Source of the DNA: Oreocharis arfaki | Lineage: Eukaryota; Chordata; Aves; Passeriformes; Paramythiidae | Assembly: GCA_013398015.1 (NCBI GenBank) | Contig: VZRR01007624.1 | Location: forward strand, 328,484-392,483 | DNA length: 64,000 nt | Direction of reading: 5' to 3' | In this document: positions 13,776 to 25,140 of the stretch, one piece after another | Numbering within the stretch: position 1 is the first letter of the stretch | Layout of the letters: the number at the start of each line of letters is the position of its first letter | Program-made: the position numbers and the translations under genes | Notes under the pieces: generated by a model | The model's input: only the letters and a program-made list of their open reading frames with translations | Databases searched by the model: none | Told to the model about the DNA's origin: nothing

Positions 13776-16029
13776 AAACTACACATTGAATGGAAAGGTT
13801 TGTTCAACACCATCCCCATTCTCAAAATCTGGGCACCATCATCCTTCTCAAAGCCTAGGCCAGCTGGCAGTGGTAACTCAGCTGTGCTGGGACCACAGGA
13901 ATGCCCCTGGTTCACACAGTGTCAGTCACTGCTCCTACCCTCACTGTTAATGTAGATACAGGTCACCACAGCTTTTCACTTGGAGTTTTTTCAGGATCAA
14001 ATCTGGTTTTGTTCATGCCAAAACGAATCTTCATGTAGTAGAAGAATCCTATTGCATGCCTCTTAATTATCAATAAATTACTAAACTGCATTTTTTTACC
14101 CTTCTCAATCCCAAAGAGGCAGCTTCTCTCCTTTTAAACACTGCCAATTAAATACTAAAACCTTTCTTTAAGTAACACATCTAAACCCAAAGCACTCAGG
14201 AGAACACACAGTGAAAAGCAGATCAATGGTAGCTTGTGATTTAAATAGGTTAAATGTGGGTTTGGCAGCTTTGCAGCCAAGCTTTGGCATTGATGTTAGC
14301 AGGTGTTAGATCTCCTTGAAGCTGAAAAAGCTCTGCCAACTCATCAGGAGATGCACAACTCATTAACTCCATTTTGATATAAAAGATAGGGCTGAGAAGC
14401 TTCCCTGATGAAGTAACCCTGGAAGGAAACTTTGGTGGTGAGGATAATTTACATGTTAGGCCTTCATTTGTCAAAGGAAAAGGTTTAAGCTGAGATAATC
14501 CCATGGCTGGGATTTTACCACACATTTCACAGCAACTGTTAACAGAATTAATATTCTGCCGTGTGTTCTGCAGAGTTAACATATATTTTAGTTTCAACAT
14601 TTTTTAAAAAAAGACAATGAATAAACACTTCGGGAAAAATACGGCTGACCTACTAAACTGTTACAGCAGGAGTCATTCAGAGGGAAAAATTTCCTCATGC
14701 AAGCAATGACTCAGTAGATTCTTTCCAAAACAAGCTTTGTTTCTGGAGATTTATACAGCCAAGAAGAAAAAAATCATTTTAATTCTATGAAAGGCACACT
14801 AAACCACTGGCCCAACTCTATTCTGCTACACTGAGTTGATCTAGTTGAAACACATACCTGAATTTATCCAGATTTTAATTGTTCCGTTGTGTAGTTTATA
14901 ACTCTTTCAGCTGACTAAAAATATTAAAGCAAAGGTTGCTCTCCTGCTTGTCCACTGCCTTCCTCTCTCAGTCAAAGCACAGACCTTAAACCAGCTGCTT
15001 GGCATCAGCACTTTTTATGGGAAAGAAGACTCTGAAGAGGAGAATAAGTAACTGGGGAGAGGAGAAATAGAATATTTGAAGCGCTTAGAAGAGCACCTGC
15101 CACTGGTGAGGAAGATTTCTTATTCTTAGTATAAACAGCCTCCAACCAGCTCCTCTCCTTACAGCTGCACCTCAGCAGTGCAAATCCTGCAACAACTGCA
15201 CATGTGGGAACACTCCAGAAACCTTCAGCTTAGGAATCAGGAAAAGATCTGTGGACAATAGCAAAACTTTCACCAAGTAAATAATGCAGTTTGTGAAGAC
15301 AAGAATCAATAAACCCATTCCCATTTAAACACCTTAACAAATAGTTACACCAAACAGCAAAGCTTTATCCTGTAATTGGGTAGGGGGAAAAATAATATAC
15401 TACCAATCATCTCGGACTATTAAACCTGAAATAGTTTTAATATTCATTCTTCTGTTTACAGGGTTTGCTTGCTTCTACTTTCTTTTTTCTCTTCAAGTCC
15501 TCTCTCATATTAAGTTTCCTTTCACAAATATTTTTTTCCTAGCCCTTCCTTTCAACTTAAATAGTTTCCAAGTATCATCTCATTCGGTGAGATCATTCCA
15601 AAGAAGTGAAAACATCCTGTCCTGTGCTGATACAAAATATTCTGCTCAAAAAGGTGCTTGTTTAGTATTCAACCAGTGCTGAACCATAGGCAGGATTTTC
15701 ACAGATATATTAAAACCTGGATCCAATTCCTAAGAGGTAAAAGGCAGCTCTGAGCTCACCATTCACTATTTAAAGCTCAGATTCTTACTTCACCCTGTTC
15801 ATCACTTATTGGGACTGAAGTTCACCTGACAATTCATCACCTTGTCCTCTGTAACTACTCACATCAGCTCCCTCCTTCACAGCCCAGTACCAGGGACCTT
15901 CCCAGCCCTCTGCTCATGCCTTTTCCAACAGGGTTCCAAACAAAGCCGAGCAGTTCAGGGCCCAGCTCAGATTCCAGAGGGGCTCCAATGAGGACCTGAG
16001 CTCTAAAAGTTATTGCTCTCTTTCTTAAC

Positions 16030-16253
16030 TAATTAGTAATTTCCCCTTCTTATCCCAGAGCAGCTGGGATTCTCTATTACATTAATTACATTAATTAGAC
16101 CCTCCTTACCCAGAATCTTGCTTATTCCTGAGCAGAACTTTAATGGATTTATGAGCTACATCCTCCCTGCATAAAGCTCTGTTTACTCTTTCCTAGTGCA
16201 GCACACTTATTCGATGCAGATGTACACATAAAACTGAAATAAACCTGTAATTA
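16030..16253. promoter_or_regulatory. Candidate regulatory segment: cluster of four TAATTA sites
   Basis: TAATTA, the core of many homeodomain binding sites, occurs at 16030, 16083, 16092 and 16248. The middle two come from a 9-bp tandem repeat of ATTACATTA type. In DNA of this composition about 0.2 would be expected in such a span. The binding and enhancer role is inference only. Confidence 0.3.
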
Positions 16254-18033
16254 ACCTTCTTTAGCACAAGTCACCCTCTCTCCTAAGGGTACTTATTTAT
16301 GATTCATCATATCAAATCTGGAATGTTTCCATAATGTCGGGATCTTTCATGGTCTGAAAGCACTATGTAAGATAAGGAGTAATTTGATAAGTGATATGTG
16401 GAGGTTTTAAACACACCTCCTGCACTAGGCAGAAATTGAAGTACTACACAATAGAGATTTAGAGTTCCTCTCCCTCAGGTAACAGTCCCACTGAGGGCCA
16501 GGAAATCAAACAAATCCCAGTGATCTTGTTTCAGAGCTGTCCATTATTCTTTAACAATCCAAAGTTAGAGCAGAATTCTTCATTGTTATGAAAACACATT
16601 AGAAAGAGTGTGCATTTTTGAAAACTTCAAACATGGCAAAGCCCTCCCTCGGGAGAATTCAGCTACTGGAAGAGTGGGCTGGAGTGGACAGAAAAAGAGG
16701 TTGAAGAAGAAAGATTACAGACTTAACATCCCCCTGTTCCCTGCCAAGATTAGACACATTTTTGGGCAAATCACAAATTTTATGCAAACTCAGCAGAATA
16801 CTGGTTTGGCTTTTTAATTCAGGACCTATAAATCCTTGCATTGTTCCAAAGAAGGCTTCAACTTTTTGCCTGTGATCCCAGTCATTATGTTGGGACTCTA
16901 GGGGGGCAGGGAACAAAACCAAGACTTCACTCCAAATCAACTTCTGGAGCCACCTTTGCAACGGCAAAATGAAAATGTCATTAAAGGTTGGCTTTATATA
17001 CTACAGCACTTACTTAACATGTTTCAGTGATATTTTCAAATCACTGTTGTTTTAGCTTTTGTTTCCAGATAATGAAGGCAGAATTGAATGGATGTCAAGA
17101 GTAAGGAATAAATTCAAGCTGATGAAGCACTAATTTTAAATGAGTGTTCTCTTCGAAGGAAAGACTCACAAACCAGCTATTTTAATTATGCTCTTGATCA
17201 TCTAAAATAAATTAATAGAAATTGGATATTTTAATTTCTAACTTCAGGAAATACATGCTGTACCATCGTGATCTTTTACAGAGCATCAGAGAGCAGGCAG
17301 AAAGCCAAATCTGGGCAACATCAGAGTGCAACTTTCATAAATCCTTTGGCCATTAAGGCAGACGTAACTGGCAGCTACTCAAGACAATCTTCTTTCATCC
17401 CATTAACGCAGCCACCGTGTCACCACAGCCACAAAACACAGCCAAGTGCTCCTAAATACAGAGAGTGCTATGGTCTAAATTAATCTCTTTATCTACAGAT
17501 ATCGATCAAACCAGGTGTGACCCGGAGCTGCACCTACACCCAAATGCTCAGTCTCTTACTGGCAGCATAAACAAAAATGACCTGTAACGTGTTAGGGAGC
17601 TTTGCCACAAAAAATAAAGATGGTTAATTGGGAAGTGGACTAAAACTATTCAGTCACCTTCACCACTATGTCCTACAACCTCTAAAGGGTCTAAGTAGCA
17701 TCCAGATACCCTTCACTCCTCATTTCCAAGTCTCCACATATAATAACTGAGCAATTCATCAGGAAAACGAATCCCACAGTTTTTTCATCTGTTAGATGAA
17801 CATACAAGGCATCAGGTTTAGGTGACAGCGAGCAGAAAAAGTTTTGCACCTAACTGAACCTATGGGGGAGGACTGGCAAATTCACATTGCTCACAACAAC
17901 ACTGCTTAAAGTAATACATGAGTCTGGAGGGCAAGAGCGTTACCAAAAAGTGGCACTATGCCATGTGTAACAACAGAAAAATCAAGGAAAAAATGCTAAG
18001 GAGAGGAATTTGTCCTCTGGAAAAAGCTGAAAA

Positions 18034-18045
18034 CCCCCCCCCCCC
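18034..18045. repeat. Poly-C tract (12 C)
   Basis: Twelve consecutive C, between GAAAA and ACGAC. Confidence 0.95.
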
Positions 18046-18194
18046 ACGACAGATTAGGACAAATTTTGGAAAGACAGAAAGTCTTAGAGGACAAAAGAAA
18101 GCAACAGAGAAGCCAGTTCATATGGACACATGCCCATAACAGTGCTGGCTTTGGGAAGAAGGAGCAGGTTTACCAATGAGTAAGTAGATTTTCA

Positions 18195-18250
18195 AATCAA
18201 AGAGCACTGTAGGTTGGAAGGTCCCTCTGGAGGTATCCACTCAAACTTGG
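18195..18250 (-). mobile_element. Possible CR1 3' remnant
   Basis: CACTGTAGGTTGGAAGGTCC followed by CTCTGGAGGTATCCACTCAA resembles the antisense 3' end of a CR1 copy. The match ends after about 55 bp and the rest of the element is not evident. Confidence 0.4.
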
Positions 18251-21200
18251 AAGTTGGCCACAAAGCCCCACATTTACAGCACAGCACCAGACAAGTAAAT
18301 TATTCTTTGCATTTCTGCTCCCATCCAGGCACAGAGCTCAGGGCAGCTCCCTCTGCCTGCCCTGCCTGGGGCACTGCTGCATCCCACTGGGTAGGAAAGA
18401 ACTCTGAAACAACCTCTGCAACAACAATCTCGGCAGCCTGCCTTGAACTGACACTGCAAGGCAAGTCTGACAGAAATTTGGGCTGTGCCAGCTGTGCTGG
18501 AGCTGTGCAAATGCACTCCCCTACTTGTCTGAGCTCCTGTGGATGGCACCTCTTTCTACCTCGTGGCTGTCTGCAACCATTTCACTCAGTACTCCCAGGT
18601 TTCTAACGTGGATTTTGCTAAGACAGACAGACAACAGAATATCTCAGGTGTGCCGACCACAGAGCAGGTTTGAGACAAAACAGAAATTTTGATTAACTAT
18701 CTGTCTCAGAGAAATACAGACGAACGTGGGGAGAAAAAAGAATGTCGATTAATACGACTTTCCTTTCTCCTTCAGTGTTCAGAAAATCTACTAGAAAAAG
18801 GACAGACTCCGAAGTTCCATGGAATATTTTCTTCCTGGGAATATTGGTATTTTTGTATTTCATTCTAGCAGGGAGATTAATACATGGTGAAAGGTTGATA
18901 ATGCTCGCCTTCTTTTCATCCCCCACTTTTTTCCATTACCCATCAGTGTTGAAACGTGATTTTTTAAAACCACGGTCTGAATTTATTGGTTTGAATATGT
19001 GTGAATTAAGGGCAAACACAAGCTATTTTAACTCTGACTTCCTTCAGGAACAGGTTTTTTTCCTGTTTATCTTGTTGCTCCACTGTTGTCTAACAAAAGA
19101 AACAATTACGATTTTGCTTACATTCTTACTTTTTCTTTCACATACCTTGCACAAAAATGAAAACTCAATTAAAAAGTATTAGCACTTCAGTCAACTTTTT
19201 AACAAGCCTGCAGTTTGTCAAATGCTTCCACAGCTGTGCCTAGCACCCAAAAATTTCAATAAAGAAATTATTTTTTCCAAATATTGACGAAATTAAGGAA
19301 GGAAAAAGTCTGGTTTCTTCTATAAGAAAAAAAGTTCTTTTTTAAAAAAAAAAAAAATTCTAAATCTGAATCCTGAAACCAATTACTCTGACTTTTTTCA
19401 AGAGACAGCCTTTGAACCCTGCAAGTCCTACAACCTGCAATCTACTTAGGATTTAAGGGGAAAATGAAGATGACTGGTTTGAATTTTGAGTGATTTATAG
19501 CTCATTTAAAACTGAGACAGCAAACTCGTGCTACATCTGTGTGATATTTTGTATGAGGGCCAAACTATCCAGCCACGTTTATGCTGTACCCTATTAAACT
19601 TAATAAATCCTGTCAGAGACAAACTTGGCCTGCACTCACAAAGCTCCCATTTCCCCAGCTGCATACACAAAATATTATAAATAGTGCAAATTGGGTCTTC
19701 TGAGGCCAAGGCAATGTTCAGAGAGGTCAGAAAAATTGCCATGCAGGCTAGATGCAGTGAGTTAGTCACCCCTGATTTAGGAAAAGGCAACTGAAGAAGT
19801 AGGAAAAGAAAAAGAATCTTATGAAAAGTCATGTAATACCAAAAGAGTTGCCTACCCAGTGCAGTATCCCAGGACTGAGATAATCAATACACTGAGTTTT
19901 GGAGAAGGCAGGGAAGGGGAGAGAAGAAACAAACCCCCTTTCCTGAGACAAGTCTGAGAAAGCCAGCCCAAAGGGAAGGTCTCCACACCAGCAGCTGCAG
20001 AAGGAAAATTCACCTGCGCTCAAATACACATTTCTTGACAGAAACAGAAACGCTAAATTCAAATACAAATCATAGGAAACAGACAAAGTGCATGCTCCCT
20101 ATGGAAATACATCCTAACTAATCAGCAGAAAGGGATATTGCATTGGGGACGGGACAGAGAGAGGAACAGGAACATATTGCTGTGAAACCTACAAGGGAAT
20201 TTGTTTTCATCATCAATTACAGGGACAGAACACTGGAAAAGGTCTTCCTGTTGGGAAGTGTGGCAACTGCAGGCAGATCTTTGGCAATTCCACTGAGGAC
20301 ACCTCAGTCCCAGCTTTGTGAAGGCCTTTGCCTCCACTTCTCCGTGAGGGAGACGGTCTGACAATGCCTGAGGCCTGAAATCTCTTCATTCCCAGCTGCG
20401 TTCATAGACAGCTCAAAGTTCATTTTTTATTCATATTTTCACTTCCTTTAACCCTTACAGGAGAGCCCTTCTCTGTCCCCACCTCATCCAGTTCATTAAT
20501 AATGCCTTTGAATTTTACTGCGCTTATCAAACCAAAGTCTTTTCTTTTCACTGGTCACCTGCATCTTCCACCATTTGATTTCCTCTTTGTCCTGTGTGTG
20601 TGACCAGAACTGAGTATCATAATTCTCCCCTATTATTCCCTCTTTCTATTTGCCTCTCCTGTTCTCAGATCACATTTGGGTTTTGCAGCGCAGGCACACT
20701 GAGGACTCCCAACCCCCGTGATCACCCACTGGGCCTTTGCACCTTAGAAAAGAACCAGGACCACAGAAGAGAGAAGCTTGTAAGGGACCTCAAAAGAGCA
20801 TCTGCTTTTCATGGGAAGCAAATGAATTCCATGAGTACTTTAACCACAAAGCAGTCCAAAACTGAAATTTCTCTTTATTACTTCCTCTATTGCTCTTCCT
20901 CTTTTTTTATTATTTTTTGTTATTTTGCCATTCTATAGTTTTTGCAGAATCCTCCTGTAACATCTCCAATTTTTGCAAAGTGCTTTGAAATAAATACGAA
21001 CATCACAACTGATTCATACTATGGATACAGTGCTAGATATATCACCCTTTCCTACCCAAACTAACAATTCCTTTACATTTTTTTTTTGTTGAAAATAACT
21101 AATTGTTCACTCAAAATTATGTTCTATGTTTAAAGATTGATTTGGCTATTAGGAGAAAAAAAGCAAGCCTTAAAAAAACTAATAGTGTATTTAAAAACTG

Positions 21201-24200
21201 TTAAATAAGAGACAAAATAAAAACAATTGTCCTGACAACAAAGGGTGATTTTCATGTTTTAGTTAATACAATTTGACTTGAAAGTATCTCAGAATATCCA
21301 GCTGGCCATAGAGTTAACATGAAGACCAAGGGCAACTGCTGTGAAATTTTATTTTCTCTTGACAGCATGCAAAGCTTTAATCATAGCAGCTTTGTCTTTA
21401 AAACATAAACTGTAACAGCAATGTATGGAAAAAATCATTAATCTCCCATACAGACAACATGCCCTGTCATAAACAGACACACAAATTAAACACTGACTTG
21501 GCAGCTATGAGAAATAACAATCATCATTTACTTACACATGGACAATAAATTTACTGGGGGTACATTTGGTTCAAAATGCGACAGAATTTTTAATTCTCGT
21601 TCCCTTTGAAACAGGACCTACTCTAAAGTGTTTTCAAAATGTGCATTGTTAACTAATACTGCAGAAATTGCAGTGTACCACTGCACAGACTTCACAGCTC
21701 AATTAATCAACGCATTTACATCAAATAATTAAGCAGCAGAAATGGCCATCATAATTAGCATGCACACAAAGGACTTCCAAAAAATTCTTTTGTTTCCATG
21801 GATGAAAGAAACACCATACTACGGGATGAGAGGTATAAAAGTGAAAATAATAATTTGTTTCTGTAATAATTCTTGTCTCATTAGAATGTAATAGAACAAA
21901 AATCAAACCAGGTGAAGTCAATACACACAAAAGTTCACTTAGCAAAGCTGAGCAAAATACCTATAATTCTGCTGACTGTAAAAAAAAGCAACAAAACTTA
22001 CAGTAGAGAATATGTGTAAGCAAACTTGCTCATTTAACCCTGTAACCCTGCTAAAAGGCAGGGTAAAACTGCTGACCCAGAAAGGAAGCCTGAACTTGAA
22101 TGTTGACTTTGCTACTGCAGTATTTCTTCAGCGTATTTTTAATTAGGCAACTCCCAATTAAAGAAATGAAAAAGCCAAAATTCCACCAGGTTCTTCCACA
22201 TCAGCACTTGTCAGAACCTGTAAATTTTAGACAAAAGTCTCTCCCATTTGAATTACCAACGAAACTATTTCCTCATTTACCATGTCGTGTTTGCTCTTCA
22301 TCTCTTAACTTCTCACACCAGTCCTGTCCTGGGCAATCCAAGCTTTAATTGCCGTGGTCCTCAGGCCAGGGCCAGAACAGCCTGAAAAGTCCAATGTGTA
22401 AATGCAGAGACCCCAGCTGTGGAGTGTCACACACGTGGAAGGCTAAAACCAGCCCAGCCGTGCTGTCCCACAAGGAGAGACGAGAGCATTGATGGACTCA
22501 GACCATCCCAAGATCAATCTTCCCCCGTTCCCGAGTGCCAGACACACCGTGCACAGAATGGGAATGGAAAAGCAAGGCAGGGTGTGTTGTACAAAATGAG
22601 ATATCCTGGGGCACATAATGAGATAACACCTATTACCATAAATTATGAAGTGATTTACGCATAAATGAGGGCTGTCATGAAATTTAATCTTAGTGGTTTG
22701 ATAATCAAGTAAGAAACACAATAATTACCATACCTACAGTTTTCCAGTAAATTTAGATCGCTGCTAGTGGCAACACTTTTTGTTCACAGACATTAATACA
22801 ATTCCCCTCCAAGAGCTGTTTGCGATATTTTTCCATGTCAGAACAACCTGTTGATTACCTCGTTGCTGGGATAAACAAGCTCAGATTTCCCACTGATTAC
22901 ATTCAAAGCACTTCCACTTTTCTCACTGCAAAACTCCTTTAACAGTGCTGCTGACTGCTTCAAGAAACTGGAGACTCAGCTAGTCCAGAAAAATCTCTGA
23001 AGGCTGAACTTTCCAACAGCAGACACGAGAGAATTTGCTTCCCTCATCATCATATGTCACATGTTCAACTGGACAGATGAACAAAACATGTCAATACCAC
23101 AGTGTGATATTAACAACGTATTTTAAATTAACTGAAGACATTGCCAACACCCCAGCATCACTCAGTGCAGCCAGGACTTCTGTAGAGCAACTTGGCTGAC
23201 ATCTTTTCATGAGGACACCAGTACTCCAGTGCATTTCCCTGTGGATACTAAAGTCTAAAAAACTCTTGCAGATGTAAAGCAGCAAAAATTAATTTTATTT
23301 GGAATCTAGCTTTGCAATGAACCCTATAATTATTTTCAGGAGTTTGACAAACAACCCTACAAACCTCTTGCTCCTCTCTTTTCTTCAACCAATCTCATAG
23401 GAGAGAGAGAACAAATCTCCTGTCTTTTCTTTGTCTGCTCCAAAGGAGTCTTGATTCTCTTCCCTCCCCACCATAATCTCGTGGGAACAAAAGACCTCAA
23501 AGTAAAACATGTCACTAATTGTCCCACAATGGGATACAAATGAACATTTCAAGTCGTGTGGAAACCAGAGATGGGAATATGAAGTCTCTAATTAACATCC
23601 TGGGATATAGGGGGGAAAAAAAAGGCTGAGCCTTTCATTTGTTTGTCTGCAAAACAAGCAATGATGAAAGACAGAAAGATGAGTGAACAAAATAATCACT
23701 GAGCCCAAATTATCATTTCTGACTATAAAATGACAGGGAGCAAAATGTTTCTCTATCCTAAAATAGAGGGAGAAGAGTGTCACTTCTCAGAAACACTGCT
23801 TATATATATCTCCAAGAACAGTTACAATGCACACAGTAAATAATCCCAATTATTGGCTTAAAAACTACAGCAAATTGTAAGTTTAAGCTTTTCTGAAAGC
23901 TAAAACGATAATTTTCACTAGTCAGCAGAATAATCTTACTGTAGAAAAACGCATCTATTTTCCAGATAGTGTTTTAATGGCCTAAAGGATGTCAATTTTC
24001 CTAAGTAGTATAATACCAGTTTTTCCTGCCATATGCAGTGTTATTGTAGCAGCTTTTATTGCGCTATCTCTAAGTTAATTGAACCAAACTGCCTTTCAGA
24101 CCTTCAGATAAAAATATTGTGTAGTACTCTACACATTTCATCCATTTTACACGAATATAAATAAGCCAGAGAACAGGACAGGGTCGGAATGCACCGAATA

Positions 24201-24453
24201 CGGATACCACAGAATGGATCCCAGGGACTGCCCTGCACGGACTCTGAAAGATTTGGCAGTACCAGCACTGATCTTATCAATCCCAGACTTTTTTTGGTAT
24301 TTCTGCTTCCGTCTCCTCCACCCTTCCCATTGCCAGCACCGTGGTGAATTTTATACCTTCGTTATAAATCAATTACAGAAAGTGTTCTAATAAGTGCAGC
24401 AGCCAGGAACTTCCATCACCATCCCTCATTTTCCATGGGAGCAATGCAAGAAT

Positions 24454-24458
24454 CCCCT
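24454..24458 (+). repeat. Target-site duplication, left copy (CCCCT)
   Basis: CCCCT lies directly before the TG terminus of the LTR and is identical to the five bases after its CA terminus. Confidence 0.85.
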
Positions 24459-24526
24459 TGTCCTGGAGTGACTTTATAGTGTGTATCCCAAATCTCCCAG
24501 ACATGACTCTTGTGCGTTTCTGTGCC

Positions 24527-24533
24527 TTTAAAA
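24527..24533 (+). promoter_or_regulatory. TATA-like box of the LTR
   Basis: TTTAAAA sits 68 bp inside the LTR, about 475 bp upstream of the AATAAA. It is the only clear TATA-like box in the expected part of the element. Activity is not shown by the sequence. Confidence 0.4.
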
Positions 24534-24726
24534 CTGGGTGTGAGAGAGAAAAAGTCGGATGAACTTTTTCAAAGCAGTTCTGTGCTCCAAGGACGTTGCT
24601 ATCTCACCCTGTGTGCTTCTGCAGGGAGTGGAGCAGGAGGAAGCACCCTTCTGGTTTTTCTTTGGCCAGCTTTCTTTTTTTTTTCATCTCTGTTTTCTTC
24701 AGAGAGAGACAGAGAGTTGAATTTTG

Positions 24727-24755
24727 GTTTGTTTGTTTGTTTGTTTGTTTGTTTT
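24727..24755. repeat. (TTTG)n microsatellite inside the solo LTR
   Basis: About seven TTTG units within the LTR. Confidence 0.95.
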
Positions 24756-25000
24756 CCTGAGACTTGCTTTCTTTTTTTTTTTCTTCTCTTCTGGACTTGT
24801 TCAGAACATCAGAACATCAGAACCTGGCACCGTGAGACCTTACCCCTGTCCGGAGGGGTTGGCCCCCCACACCAACCCAACTCCGACAAGGAGGAGGGAG
24901 ACCACACCCACAGAAAGACTCTAAAAATCTTCCAGGTTTTCTCTCCACAGTGAGAGACTTTGTTATATAGCATTATTTTCCTTTTCCTGCGTGTTTGTCA

Positions 25001-25006
25001 AATAAA
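25001..25006 (+). terminator. Polyadenylation signal of the LTR
   Basis: AATAAA lies 130 bp before the 3' end of the LTR, where the R region of a retroviral LTR would place it. It is in antisense orientation to TRAPPC9 and so would not stop transcription of that gene. Confidence 0.6.
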
Positions 25007-25135
25007 TAGTTTTTTTCCATCTCTTTCACTTTCCTCTGAGGAAGATTTCTTTCCCTAACCTGGTGGGGGAGGGGTGGCTGTAATTTGCCTTCTATCAGAG
25101 GATATTTTCCTCCAATTTCGCTTCAAACCTGCACA

Positions 25136-25140
25136 CCCCT
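25136..25140 (+). repeat. Target-site duplication, right copy (CCCCT)
   Basis: CCCCT directly follows the CA terminus of the LTR and matches the left copy exactly. Confidence 0.85.

Larger units (their letters stand above)
24459..25135 (+). mobile_element. Solo LTR of an endogenous retrovirus (ERVL-like), plus strand
   Basis: This 677-bp element begins TGTCCTGGAGTGAC and ends ACCTGCACA, so it has TG/CA termini. It is bounded by a perfect 5-bp duplication, CCCCT. Inside are a TTTAAAA box at 24527-24533 as a possible core promoter, a TTTG microsatellite, and an AATAAA polyadenylation signal at 25001-25006. That is the U3-R-U5 order expected on the plus strand. The T-rich, TTTG-bearing layout and 5-bp target duplication resemble avian class III (ERVL) LTRs. 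No primer-binding site or viral gene is present on either side, so it is a solo LTR left by recombination between two LTRs. Family naming is from memory of avian LTRs and less certain than the boundaries. Confidence 0.88.

Noticed and set aside
14250..14600. 116-codon open frame on the TRAPPC9 strand
   Set aside because: It does not match any TRAPPC9 segment or other family I recognise, and no convincing splice borders maintain its frame.
18742..19182. 146-codon hydrophobic open frame on the plus strand
   Set aside because: The hydrophobic character comes from T-rich DNA (Phe and Leu codons). No family similarity was seen.
20460..20740. Possible very old CR1 fragment, minus strand
   Set aside because: Phrases such as GACCAGAACTGAGTATCA recall the antisense CR1 body, but similarity is too low to support by eye.
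22046..22068. Small hairpin ACCCTGC/GCAGGGT
   Set aside because: A 7-bp stem is too short and unsupported to be called a terminator or small RNA.
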